Shown here one piece after another: positions 28,494 to 37,438 of a stretch of 64,000 nt of DNA. The position numbers and the translations under genes were made by a program. Every line of letters begins with the position of its first letter. Position 1 is the first letter of the stretch. The notes below the pieces were generated by a model that ran no database searches, was not told the DNA's origin, and saw nothing but the letters and a program-made list of their open reading frames with translations. Origin of the DNA: Allofrancisella frigidaquae (GTDB lineage: Bacteria; Pseudomonadota; Gammaproteobacteria; Francisellales; Francisellaceae); the NCBI RefSeq assembly GCF_012222825.1, contig NZ_CP038017.1, positions 930,001-994,000 of the forward strand, read 5' to 3'.

Positions 28494-28821
28494 ATTGCGT
28501 CCCTTTGGTATGTTGTTTCTTAGCTTGTATAGATAAAATTATACAATTTAAGCACGGTGGCTTATATATGATGTATTTGATAAAGCATGTGAATTTATGA
28601 TAGTTTTACTAATAATAAAAACAGATATCTAGGTAATACTCTCACACATAGGATCATAAAAAATACATTTTATTAAACGGTCCAAGCAGTCATTAATTTA
28701 AGAGAAAACTCCCGCAAAGCTGTATTAGGTCTTATATATAATAAATCCATAACCAATAAGCAGGTTTTAACCTAACATCCTCTAAACTACCATATAAGAT
28801 AAGCTTTTTGTTTCAAATATT
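28494..28821. other. Gene-free spacer between the C80-like gene and the IS element
   Basis: About 330 AT-rich bases. I see no open frame of note, RNA gene or clear repeat. It includes the upstream region of the C80-like gene; GGGACGCAAT before ATG 28493 can serve as its ribosome site. Confidence 0.6.
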
Positions 28822-29722
28822 AGACCTCTTGCATAACTTGCTGAATTGGTTAAACTTTTTATTTTTATTGGAATGGTGTTGATGAAATTTGAGCAGATTA
28901 AAGATGAGTCGCCAGAAGGATTTCGTAGACTTACAGGTGTTAAACGCACTACTTTTACTGTCATCATAAAGATATTAAATGAAGCGCAATTCCAACTAAA
29001 AGCAAAAGGAGGCAAGCCGAATAAATTGTCTATAGAAGATAGGCTGCTTATGGCGCTGGAATATTTACGCGAATATAGAACATATTTTCATATTTCACGC
29101 AGCTATGGTCTAAGTGAAAGTACTTGTTATCTTAATATACGCTGGGTTGAAGATACTCTGATTAAAGATGGGCGATTCTCATTGCCTGGACGTAAGGCAT
29201 TATTAAAAAGTGATGTTAACTATGAGGTTGTACTGATAGATGCGACAGAAACACCCATTGAACGACCTAAAAAAAACAAAAAACCTTTTATTCTGGCAAA
29301 AAGAAGCGACATACGTTAAAGACGCAAATTATCGTGGATAGGAAGAAAAAGGAAATTATTTGTACCAATTTTTGCAACGGCAAGAGGCATGACTTTAGAT
29401 TATTTAAAGAATCTGGTGTTCATATCCACCCAGAGATAAAAAGCCTCACCGATACAGGCTATCAAGGGATACATAAGCTGCATCAGCATTCAGAATTGCC
29501 GAAGAAAAGAACAAAGAAGAACACACTAACCAAAGAAGACAAAAAGAAAAACCGTGAACTGTCTAGTCAACGTGTTCTAAATGAGAATGTGATCGGCACG
29601 GTTAAGCGATTTAAAATTATTGCCGATCGTTATAGAAACAGAAGAAAAAGATTTGGTTTAAGGTTTAATTTGATTGCTGGAATTTATAATTTTGAGCTCT
29701 AGGTGGGTTATGCAAGAGGTCT
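28822..29722 (+). mobile_element. IS5-family insertion sequence, apparently intact
   Basis: A 901-bp element. Terminal inverted repeats are AGACCTCTTGCATAAC (28822-28837) and its complement GTTATGCAAGAGGTCT (29707-29722). Both sides carry ATT (28819-28821 and 29723-29725), a 3-bp target duplication. It encodes a DDE transposase in two frames. The right end lies 36 bp before the -35 of the 6S RNA promoter. Confidence 0.92.
28873..29702 (+). CDS. IS5-family DDE transposase in two overlapping frames (-1 frameshift)
   Basis: The first frame runs from ATG 28873 (or 28882) to TAA 29317-29319. It carries the helix-turn-helix part (ISRSYGLSESTCYLNI) and the first catalytic Asp (VLIDATETPIERP). The second frame, closed at 29702, carries DTGYQGI (second Asp) and NENVIGTVKRFK (Glu). 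At 29268-29276 codons AAA AAA AAC form the slippery heptamer A_AAA_AAC. A -1 slip there reads on as NQKTFYSGKKKRHTLKTQ, the expected family sequence. The DDE triad is complete, so the element may be active. A simple frameshift mutation is the alternative. Confidence 0.85.
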
Positions 29723-29758
29723 ATTCTAAATATTTTCATATATTTACCATTTATCCTC

Positions 29759-29788
29759 TTGCACACTAAAATCAACTTATCTTATAAT
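29759..29788 (+). promoter_or_regulatory. Promoter of 6S RNA
   Basis: TTGCAC (29759-29764), 18-bp spacer, TATAAT (29783-29788), placing the start close to the first base of the 6S closing stem at 29801. Confidence 0.7.
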
Positions 29789-29800
29789 AGATACATAAGT

Positions 29801-30000
29801 TTAGCTGTCTGGGTTATTCGTAATTTGGTTACAATCTTGAGCCGATAGTTTTACTAAAGGGAGTTTTGGTGTTTCGCCTAGAGAGCAAGCTTTGGTATCT
29901 TTTAGATATTAGCAAAGAAGCCCAACGGTGGAACTATGACACCCACTTGATACCACAGGGATCAAGCACATTGGACCAAAACGGTAACCTGGATAGCTAA
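29801..30000 (+). ncRNA. ssrS: 6S RNA
   Basis: 6S RNA mimics an open promoter and binds the housekeeping RNA polymerase. The ends pair: TTAGCTGTCTGGGTTA (29801-29816) with TAACCTGGATAGCTAA at the 3' end. The internal TTGAGCCGATAG matches the conserved 6S block of enterobacteria. Length about 200 nt, and the next gene is fau (ygfA), the usual gammaproteobacterial neighbour. It has a strong promoter of its own. Confidence 0.92.
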
Positions 30001-30007
30001 TTTATTT

Positions 30008-30553
30008 ATGAATAAGTCACAAATACGAAAACAACTATTACAAATTCGTAATGACCTTCCAAATAAAGATCTATTGTCTGAAGATATTGCTAATAAGGTT
30101 ATTAATTACATAAACCAAAATTTTACAACTCCTAAAATTGCTAGTTTTCTCTCCTTAAAAAATGAGGTTAATACAAAAACTGTAAATAACTATTTCGAAG
30201 TTTACCTACCGATAATACATCCTTTCATTAAGCATGGACTATGGTTTGCAAAAGACACCAAATCATACTACAAAAATAAATATAAGATTAATGAGCCTAT
30301 ATACTCAATAACTAAAGTTATAGCACCTTGGGAACTTGATATAATAATAATCCCATTAGTAGGATTCAACAAACAAAAATACCGTATGGGTATGGGTGGC
30401 GGGTTCTATGACTATTCTTTAGATTTTAAAAAAAACTTTAATTACCCATTAAGTATAGGTATAGCCTTTGATGAACAACAAAATAATGATATCATCATAG
30501 ATAGACATGATATACAACTTGATGTAATAATTACCCCAACAAGGATTCTGTAA
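30008..30553 (+). CDS. fau: 5-formyltetrahydrofolate cyclo-ligase
   Basis: Converts 5-formyl-THF to 5,10-methenyl-THF with ATP. The C-terminal motif MGMGGGFYDYSL is the substrate/ATP loop of the family, and the N terminus MNKSQIRKQLLQIRNDL is typical. 181 residues. It lies directly after 6S RNA and is abutted by bolA (next base), so it is probably expressed from the 6S-fau transcript. Confidence 0.92.
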   Translation: MNKSQIRKQLLQIRNDLPNKDLLSEDIANKVINYINQNFTTPKIASFLSLKNEVNTKTVNNYFEVYLPIIHPFIKHGLWFAKDTKSYYKNKYKINEPIYSITKVIAPWELDIIIIPLVGFNKQKYRMGMGGGFYDYSLDFKKNFNYPLSIGIAFDEQQNNDIIIDRHDIQLDVIITPTRIL

Positions 30554-30832
30554 ATGGACATTTCGACTTTAGTAGATCAAATAAAGCAACGTATATTATC
30601 TAAACTTGATCCTAAAGCAAATATTACACTAACAGATGAGACTTATAAGCATATTAAGCACAAAGGCTACACAAAAGAAAAGTATCATTTACTAATAGAA
30701 ATAGAGTCCAATAAACTTAACTCTATAGCTAAATTATCCTCACATAAACAAGTATATATAGCAATTGGTGATTTAATGGCATATATCCATGCCTTATCTA
30801 TTAAAATTAAACCGGAGCAAGTCGATGTTTGA
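30554..30832 (+). CDS. BolA-family protein
   Basis: 92 residues with a BolA-type C terminus, HKQVYIAIGDLMAYIHALSIKI, compared with the RHR.VY..L..L...IHALSI pattern of the family, and a central LTDETYKHIKH segment. BolA proteins partner with monothiol glutaredoxins in Fe-S handling. The usual His of the HF pair in the middle of the protein is Tyr-His (KYHLLIEI). It overlaps the first dedA start by 8 bases. Confidence 0.8.
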   Translation: MDISTLVDQIKQRILSKLDPKANITLTDETYKHIKHKGYTKEKYHLLIEIESNKLNSIAKLSSHKQVYIAIGDLMAYIHALSIKIKPEQVDV

Positions 30833-31451
30833 TTTTATAATACATTTTAACTCCTACATAAACTATTTTGTTGATACTCTAGGAGTGTGGTTTTACATTC
30901 TACTTTTTATAATTATATTCTGTGAGACTGGAATCGTTTTAGGAATATTTTTTCCAGGAGACTCTTTACTTTTCACAATTGGCTTAACGGCAGCTGCTAC
31001 TAGTATTAATATACATGTAGCTGTTTTTACAATATGCATAGCTGCTATAATAGGTGACTCCTGTAACTATATTACAGGCAAATTTATAGGTGAAAAGATG
31101 TTCCGCCCACATGCACCTATACTTAAATCAGCATACTTAGAGAAAACTAAATTGTTTTTAGAAAAAAATGGAACTAAAGCGATTATATTTTCACGCTTTA
31201 TTGCCTTTGTAAGAACATTAACACCTTTCGTAGCAGGTATTAGTAGGATGAATTATCCTAAGTTTGTTATTCTAGGCTCGCTTTCAGCTATTATCTGGTC
31301 TTTTTCTATTACTTACACTGTTTATTTTTTCAGTGAAAATAAGTTTATAAAAGAAAACTTAAGCTTAATAATTATTCTTGTGATAGTCGCAGTCATAGGA
31401 CAAGTGATATTCAAGTACATCCTTAATAAAATAAAAACAAAAAGATCTTAA
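30825..31451 (+). CDS. DedA-family membrane protein, copy 1
   Basis: About 208 residues, with family signatures FFPGDSLLFTIG, IIGDSCNYITGKFIGEKMF and FSRFIAFVRTLTPFVAGISRM. DedA proteins are envelope proteins linked to lipid-carrier recycling and membrane homeostasis. I take ATG 30825 (GGAG eight bases upstream). It overlaps the bolA stop; the in-frame TTG at 30789 would add 12 unlikely residues. Confidence 0.92.
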   Translation: MFDFIIHFNSYINYFVDTLGVWFYILLFIIIFCETGIVLGIFFPGDSLLFTIGLTAAATSINIHVAVFTICIAAIIGDSCNYITGKFIGEKMFRPHAPILKSAYLEKTKLFLEKNGTKAIIFSRFIAFVRTLTPFVAGISRMNYPKFVILGSLSAIIWSFSITYTVYFFSENKFIKENLSLIIILVIVAVIGQVIFKYILNKIKTKRS

Positions 31452-31478
31452 CCTTTGATAATTATTTTTTTATAATCT

Positions 31479-31638
31479 TACATAAAATACTTGAAAATGC
31501 GGGATTTATATCAAAGTATTTTTGTATGAGTTTAGTGCTATGGATTGCAGATAATAGCTAGCTATTATCAAAATTTAGAATACTAAAATCATCAATAAAG
31601 ACAAAAATAGAAACCTGTATTTTCAAGTATTTTATGTA
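31479..31638. repeat. 160-bp MITE-like palindromic element
   Basis: CATAAAATACTTGAAAAT (31481-31498) recurs inverted as ATTTTCAAGTATTTTATG (31619-31636). Both ends are flanked by TA, the target duplication of IS630/mariner-type elements. The centre is the perfect 20-bp palindrome GATAATAGCTAGCTATTATC (31550-31569). The inner arms also match imperfectly, so the whole element folds into one long hairpin. It contains no gene. A terminator/attenuator role between the two dedA genes is possible. Confidence 0.7.
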
Positions 31639-31668
31639 TAAATCTAAATCATTTGGAAAAATTTATTG

Positions 31669-32331
31669 ATGGACACTATAACAGCAATATTGCATATTAT
31701 CTTACACTTAGACCAATTTATAAGTACTTATATTAATATATTAGGCGACTGGACTTATCTACTACTCTTTGTAGTCATATTTTGTGAAACAGGATTAGTA
31801 GTTACACCATTTTTACCGGGCGATTCACTACTTTTTGCAATTGGCTTAACAGGTGCTGTCACTACACTAAATGTTCATCTAGTTGCCCCTATTTTAGTTT
31901 TAGCTGCTATTTGCGGAGACTCTTGTAACTACTTTTTGGGTAGATTTATTGGTAAAAGGATTTTTAAGGATGACGCTAGAATACTTAAAACAACTCACCT
32001 TATTAAAGCCCAAAATTTCTTTAATAAATATGGAGGTAGAGCAATAATTATTGCTAGATTTACACCACTAATTAGAACTTTACTACCTTTTACTGCTGGT
32101 ATGAGTAGGATGAGTTACATCAAATTTGTAGTATTAGGTGCAGTAGGAGCTTTTATTTGGGTGTATTCCATCATCTATATAGCTTTCTGGTTTAGCAATA
32201 ATGCTTTTGTAAGAAAATACTTTGGCGTATTTATAATTTTGATAGTCGTTGTCTCTTTAATACCACCAACCATATCTTTCATTAAAGCTTATAGAACTAA
32301 ATTTTTAACAAATAACAGTTCGTCTCTTTAA
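31669..32331 (+). CDS. DedA-family membrane protein, copy 2
   Basis: A 220-residue paralogue of copy 1, with FLPGDSLLFAIG, ICGDSCNYFLGRFIGKRIF and ARFTPLIRTLLPFTAGMSRMSY. Start chosen at ATG 31669; a TTG just before is also in frame. Its 3' end overlaps the convergent recO 3' end by 27 bases. The duplication is old, since the two copies differ throughout. Confidence 0.92.
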   Translation: MDTITAILHIILHLDQFISTYINILGDWTYLLLFVVIFCETGLVVTPFLPGDSLLFAIGLTGAVTTLNVHLVAPILVLAAICGDSCNYFLGRFIGKRIFKDDARILKTTHLIKAQNFFNKYGGRAIIIARFTPLIRTLLPFTAGMSRMSYIKFVVLGAVGAFIWVYSIIYIAFWFSNNAFVRKYFGVFIILIVVVSLIPPTISFIKAYRTKFLTNNSSSL

Positions 32332-33021
32332 ACTTAAATAATCTAATAAAAGTTTCCTACTTTGAAGCTGCTTACCTACCAAAATATTGTCTAACTTTAA
32401 TCTTGTAACTCTAGCTATAACCTTTAAATCTTGTTCTGTCCACTTATAGAGTGGTTCCCTTATCTTCATGAGACTTAATCCTTTAACCGAGTTAACACCA
32501 GCTACCACAGCCTCTCTAAATCCAGCAAATAAAATATTGTAATTTTTAGCTGGCTCTATATTGTAACCGTCAAGATCATGCTCAACATAAACACCTTGTC
32601 CTAAACTCTCTAAAAGTTCCAACTCAAAAAATCTCAATAAATACTTATAATTATCCTCACTCATATTACTCATAACAAAATCATATTTTTTAAAAAGTGC
32701 ATCATCCTCATCAGAGTAGCTTAAAAGTAAAAAAATAAGTTCATTTATATACTGTAAAGCTAAAAGATTAATGTATGATTTTTTATAAAAAGACTCTATA
32801 AACTCTATGTTATAAATCTTATTTAATCCAGAGTCTCGCCTAGCTAGGCTTATCTGTCCACAAAGTTTAACTAATGGTTGATACAAATTTTGCTGTTTTT
32901 TATTAGTTCTTATGACCCCAGAAATTTTACCAAATTCACTTGTAAATATGGAAACTAGTAAAGAACTTTCCTTATATTTACGCTGATGCAAAATATAAAA
33001 ATCATAGAGCTTATCTTTCAT
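32305..33021 (-). CDS. recO: DNA repair protein RecO
   Basis: RecO loads RecA onto SSB-coated ssDNA with RecR. The 238 residues begin with the OB-fold part (LYDFYILHQRKYKESSLLVSIFTSEFGKISGV) and continue into a helical C-terminal domain typical of RecO, with little sequence conservation. It overlaps the preceding NifU_N-like gene by 11 bases. Confidence 0.85.
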   Translation of the reverse strand: MKDKLYDFYILHQRKYKESSLLVSIFTSEFGKISGVIRTNKKQQNLYQPLVKLCGQISLARRDSGLNKIYNIEFIESFYKKSYINLLALQYINELIFLLLSYSDEDDALFKKYDFVMSNMSEDNYKYLLRFFELELLESLGQGVYVEHDLDGYNIEPAKNYNILFAGFREAVVAGVNSVKGLSLMKIREPLYKWTEQDLKVIARVTRLKLDNILVGKQLQSRKLLLDYLSLKRRTVIC

Positions 33022-33331
33022 TTAATTTCTCTATTAATTCTATAAGCTGAACTGCATTTCTATATTTTATTTCAGGTAACCCAAATATATCTATTAAATC
33101 TTCTAGTGATACTTTTACACTTTCATTAGCCTGCAATTTTAGCTGTAACCATTTTGCCATAGCTGTTATGTAAGCATCACCAAAAACTTTAAAAGAAGTT
33201 TTTTCTTTACTTACGTAAATTTCTACTGTTAAAAAGTTATCACTAACATTATATTTTACTTGAGTAGGTAAAATCTCAGCATCATCTACTGATATCTTTG
33301 ATAACATTTCTTTTACTAGACTATTGTACAC
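33011..33331 (-). CDS. Cysteine-free NifU_N/SufU-like protein
   Basis: 106 residues (GTG start at 33331; an ATG eight codons in is an alternative). The pattern resembles the IscU/SufU scaffold fold: a beta strand VEIYVSKEKTSFKVFGDAYITAMAKW where SufU has its KFEGEGCSISMAS region, then LEDLIDIFGLPEIKYRNAVQLIELIEKL where SufU has the PARIKCATLSWKALEK helix. All three cluster cysteines are replaced; the protein has no Cys at all. It follows iscS, supporting an Fe-S or sulfur-transfer link. Resemblance is distant and needs a profile search. Confidence 0.5.
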   Translation of the reverse strand: MYNSLVKEMLSKISVDDAEILPTQVKYNVSDNFLTVEIYVSKEKTSFKVFGDAYITAMAKWLQLKLQANESVKVSLEDLIDIFGLPEIKYRNAVQLIELIEKLNER

Positions 33332-33366
33332 TTATCTTAACCCTTGTATTTAAATCAGTATCTGTA

Positions 33367-34533
33367 TCACTCAAAAGGTGACACTACTCTTAAAGTATTC
33401 ACCTTTTCTTTAATGAGCTCTGCTGCTTTGGCAACTTCTTTTTCAGTTGTTGGTAACCCAAAAGAGACACGAATTGTATTATCAGCATCATCTGCACTTA
33501 AACCTATTGTCCTTAAGACATGAGATGGTTCTATTGCTTGAGAGTTACAAGCTGATCCCGTTGATAAACAAACCCCATCAAGCATAGCTAGTAAAGTTTC
33601 TGCTTTTACACCTTTAATGGTTACATTTAAAATACCTGGATAACTATGTTGTAAATCTGTATTGAGCTTTATGTTCTGGATTTTATTAAGTTGCTCTAAA
33701 AATATATCGCGTAACTTATTAATACGTTTATAATTTTCATCTTTATTACTGAATATATCTTTGCAAGCTTCAGCTAACGCAAAAATCTGATAATTAGGTA
33801 ATGTTCCAGCTCGCATTCCAAATTCCTGTGTGCCTCCATGAATTTGTTTCACTAACTTAACCCTAGGAGCCTTTGATCTGACATATAGAAAACCTATTCC
33901 TTTAGGTGCATATATCTTATGTCCAGATACTGATAACAAGTCAATATTCATAGCTTTAATATCTAAGTTTACCTTACCATAGCCTTGAGCTGCATCAACG
34001 TGAAAAAACACTTTATTACGTTTGGTAATCTCACCTATTTTAGTTAAGTCATTCATAGTGCCTAGCTCATTATTTACAGCCATTAAACTCACTAATATAG
34101 TTCGTTTAGTAATAGCTTTTTGAAGATCTAAAATACTCACTTTACCTTTACTATTCACATCTAGATAGGTCACATCATACCCTTTTGTTTCTAGGTACCT
34201 ACAAACATCCAAAACAGCTTTATGTTCAACTTTAGATGTAATTATATGCTTCCCTTTATCACTATAAGCTTCAGCGATACCTTTTATAGCTAAATTATTA
34301 GATTCAGTAGCTCCTGATGTAAATATTATTTCTCTACTTAAAACCCCTAAAGTTTTAGCGATATCTTCTCTTGCTGTTTCAATTTGATCTTTTATTTTTT
34401 CAGCTTCTTCATAAGTAGATGACCCTGAGTTAAAAAAATAATTATTATCATTATTTATATAGTTTATGAGTTTATTTTTAACCGTTTCACTTAGTGGTGT
34501 AGTAGCAGCGTAATCCAGATAGATAAAGCTCAT
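33367..34533 (-). CDS. iscS: Cysteine desulfurase (IscS/NifS type)
   Basis: PLP enzyme that takes sulfur from cysteine for Fe-S clusters and tRNA thiolation. PLP Lys in SVSGHKIYAPKG; active Cys loop LSTGSACNSQAIEPSHVL. GGGG lies just before the ATG. No iscR/iscU/iscA cluster follows; the next genes are the Cys-free NifU_N-like gene and recO. At 388 residues it is a little shorter than E. coli IscS. Confidence 0.92.
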   Translation of the reverse strand: MSFIYLDYAATTPLSETVKNKLINYINNDNNYFFNSGSSTYEEAEKIKDQIETAREDIAKTLGVLSREIIFTSGATESNNLAIKGIAEAYSDKGKHIITSKVEHKAVLDVCRYLETKGYDVTYLDVNSKGKVSILDLQKAITKRTILVSLMAVNNELGTMNDLTKIGEITKRNKVFFHVDAAQGYGKVNLDIKAMNIDLLSVSGHKIYAPKGIGFLYVRSKAPRVKLVKQIHGGTQEFGMRAGTLPNYQIFALAEACKDIFSNKDENYKRINKLRDIFLEQLNKIQNIKLNTDLQHSYPGILNVTIKGVKAETLLAMLDGVCLSTGSACNSQAIEPSHVLRTIGLSADDADNTIRVSFGLPTTEKEVAKAAELIKEKVNTLRVVSPFE

Positions 34534-34789
34534 TTAACCCCGATATTTCTTTCAATTAATAGCTAATATTGTTATTATATCAAATAATTGCGTACATAGT
34601 ACTTTAACAAAATCACTAACACGTCTAAGCTCTAAATCAGAGATGGTAAATCTGATTAATTTCACAAGTTTGGAATCTGCTTAGTTCATAAAAATAGTGA
34701 TTAAATTAAGAAGACCATAGAGGTCAACAAAAAAACAAGCTGGTTCGTTAAAAAGTCAGCTATGAATATTACTTAAGGAATTTAAAAAA
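34534..34789 (+). other. Spacer and probable leader of rne
   Basis: 256 bases between iscS and rne. Short hairpins such as GACC-ATAGA-GGTC lie near 34710. A long rne 5' leader that mediates autoregulation is known in enterobacteria; whether this one does so cannot be told by eye. Confidence 0.3.
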
Positions 34790-37432
34790 ATGAAGAAAAT
34801 ACTAATTAACAGTAAAAATAGCGAAGAAATTAGAATTGCTACTTTAGATAACGGTAAACTAATTGATCTAGACATTGAAAACGTTGATAGAGAACAAAAA
34901 AAAGCTAATATCTACAAAGGTTATATTTCAAGAATAGAACCAAGTTTGAATGCTATTTTTGTAAATTATGGTGAAGAAAAAAATGGTTTTTTACCATTCA
35001 AAGAGGTATCTGAATACTATTTAAAAGATACTCCTACAGGTGAAAATATTGCTCATCTTTTATCTGAGGGTCAAGAACTAATAGTACAAATAGACAAAGA
35101 AGAACGTGGTGATAAAGGAGCTGCTTTGACTACTTTTATTACACTAGCTGGCTCATATATGGTGCTTTTACCAAATAACCCTGAAGGTGGTGGTATTTCA
35201 CGTCGTGTTGAAGGTGAAGAAAGAGAAAGGTTAAAAAAATATCTCAAAGATTTAAATATCCCTAAAAACATGAGTGTAATTGCTAGAACGGCATGTGTGG
35301 AGTGTTCTTTTGAGGAGTTAAAATATGATTTTGATACACTAGTTGAATTATGGCAATCTATCACACAAGCTTACCATAAGATAAAAAAACCTGCTCTACT
35401 TCATAAAGAAAGCGACATTATCGTTAGAACTGTTAGAGATCATTTAAAAGAAGATGTAAAAGAGATCATAATAGATAGTAAAGAATGCTTTGATGATGTC
35501 AAAAGGCAACTTAGCTTACTAAGACAAAGCTTTGACACCAACAAGGTTAAATTATACAATGAAGAGCTACCTTTATTTACTCAACATGGTATTGATCAGC
35601 AAATAGAAAATGCTTACAAAAGAGAAATACGTCTACCTTCAGGTGGTTCTATAGTAATAGATACAACTGAAGCTTTAGTGGCTATAGATGTAAATTCTTC
35701 CAGATCTAATAAAGCTGAAGATGTTGAAACTACAGCCTTTAAAACAAACTTAGAAGCTGCTGAGGAAGTTGCTAGGCAACTTAGAATCAGGGATCTTGGT
35801 GGACTTGTAATTGTCGATTTTATTGACATGTCTTTTTATCAAAATAGAAAACAAGTTGAAGAAAAGCTTATGGAAGCTTTACAGCAAGATAGAGCTCGTA
35901 TTCAAATGTCTCGTATTTCTAAGCTTGGACTTATTGAAATATCAAGACAACGTCTAAGCTCGTCTATAAATGAAAGTGTTATGCAAAAGTGTCCACGTTG
36001 TGAAGGTCATGGTTTTATTAAGACCACTCAAGCTACAGCTCTTACAATATTACGTAAAATTAGAGCTGAAGCCATGAAGGATGATACTAATGAAATTCGC
36101 GTACAAGTTCCTGTAGATATAGCTGCATATATACTAAATGAAAAAAGAGAAAATATAGTTGATATCGAAAGAATATCTAATGTTAAAGTCATGATTATTC
36201 CTAACTTTAATATGGAATCTCCTAAGTTCCAAATGCAAAGAATTTGGGGTGCAAGCTACAAATCAAATCGTACAAGCCCAGAGCTTATAGAAGATGTATA
36301 TAACCTTGAAATACCAAAAGCTGGTAAGAAAAAAGTCGCAGCTGTTGATTTAACTAAAGCTGTTGAAACCAAAGTTTCTGAAAAAAAAGAACAAAAACAA
36401 GAAGATAAAAGCTATCAGCCCAAAGAATCTAATACTAATTCTAATACTAATAATATTAAGAAAAAAAGCTTATTTGCTAAATTAGCAAATGTCATCTTTG
36501 GTACTAAAGATAGTGCAAAAACTTCTGAAACTGAGCTGAATAAGAAAAAAGATGATAAAAATCATCAGCAAAGAAATAACCAACCTAATAAAAATAAAGA
36601 AGATAAAGCTGTCGAGAAAATTGAGCTCAACAAACCTCTAAGTAATACAACTAGAGATAACAATAGTAACGGTAATAATAAAAAAAACCGCCATGAGCGT
36701 GATAATCAACATCACAAAAAAAATAGTTACAACAATGAGCGTAATGATCGTAGTAATAAAACTAAGAAAAATGATGATACTGATAAACGCCCACCCAACA
36801 AAAATAATAGCAGGTCTAGCAACATAAACATTAACGACGCTGAAGAAGTGGTTAATATAACACAATTAAAGTATGAAACTCAATCTATTGACAATAAAAT
36901 AGACCTTGTTAAAAAAGTTATCTCAAAGAACCCAGATGAGTTTGTCTCTGTTATGGTTAAAGATATTTTAGATAACTATAATAGTTTAAAGTGTGATGGC
37001 GCTAAGAAAGTAAAAACCGAAGAAAAGGTTGAAACTCAAAAATACCTAAAATTTGACACTGTTTCTGTTGACGCAGAATTAGCTAATGTTACTAAAAATG
37101 TAAATGAAAAAGAAACTCAAATCAGTATTGAACCTGAAACAAGTTCTAAAGAGCAAACTTTTATTGAAACTACTGAAGGACCTAAAGATACAAAGAAAAC
37201 AGAAGTTAAAAAAACTACTCTAGCAACCAGTGAAGAAAAAGTAGATACAAACTTAGAAGAAAAAGGCTTTAATAAAAATACAAAAGCAAAAGCAGATTCT
37301 TCTAAAAAAATCACAAAAGCCGCAAAGCCTGCTAAAGAAAAAGCTGAAAATAAAAAAGTAAAGCAAGAACCAGCTGATGGATTTATAAATTATTCTGCTG
37401 CTGTGGACTTTGAATCTCAAAAAATAATATAA
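34790..37432 (+). CDS. rne: Ribonuclease E/G family endoribonuclease
   Basis: 880 residues. Catalytic part (about 1-510): N-terminal S1 domain (KANIYKGYISRIEPSLNAIFVNYG), RNase H-like and 5'-sensor regions, catalytic Asp pair in VAIDVNSSRSN and IVDFIDM, and the zinc link CPRCEGHG. The C-terminal 350 residues are low-complexity, Lys/Asn/Glu-rich and disordered, as in the RNase E degradosome scaffold. It differs from RNase G by that tail. It is followed after 6 bases by lgt. Confidence 0.95.
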   Translation: MKKILINSKNSEEIRIATLDNGKLIDLDIENVDREQKKANIYKGYISRIEPSLNAIFVNYGEEKNGFLPFKEVSEYYLKDTPTGENIAHLLSEGQELIVQIDKEERGDKGAALTTFITLAGSYMVLLPNNPEGGGISRRVEGEERERLKKYLKDLNIPKNMSVIARTACVECSFEELKYDFDTLVELWQSITQAYHKIKKPALLHKESDIIVRTVRDHLKEDVKEIIIDSKECFDDVKRQLSLLRQSFDTNKVKLYNEELPLFTQHGIDQQIENAYKREIRLPSGGSIVIDTTEALVAIDVNSSRSNKAEDVETTAFKTNLEAAEEVARQLRIRDLGGLVIVDFIDMSFYQNRKQVEEKLMEALQQDRARIQMSRISKLGLIEISRQRLSSSINESVMQKCPRCEGHGFIKTTQATALTILRKIRAEAMKDDTNEIRVQVPVDIAAYILNEKRENIVDIERISNVKVMIIPNFNMESPKFQMQRIWGASYKSNRTSPELIEDVYNLEIPKAGKKKVAAVDLTKAVETKVSEKKEQKQEDKSYQPKESNTNSNTNNIKKKSLFAKLANVIFGTKDSAKTSETELNKKKDDKNHQQRNNQPNKNKEDKAVEKIELNKPLSNTTRDNNSNGNNKKNRHERDNQHHKKNSYNNERNDRSNKTKKNDDTDKRPPNKNNSRSSNININDAEEVVNITQLKYETQSIDNKIDLVKKVISKNPDEFVSVMVKDILDNYNSLKCDGAKKVKTEEKVETQKYLKFDTVSVDAELANVTKNVNEKETQISIEPETSSKEQTFIETTEGPKDTKKTEVKKTTLATSEEKVDTNLEEKGFNKNTKAKADSSKKITKAAKPAKEKAENKKVKQEPADGFINYSAAVDFESQKII

Positions 37433-37438
37433 GGGTTA

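Noticed and set aside
36638-36865. Hydrophobic antisense frame in the rne tail
   Set aside because: It is the complement of Asn/Lys-rich low-complexity codons, which always reads as Ile/Val/Phe-rich; no ribosome site.
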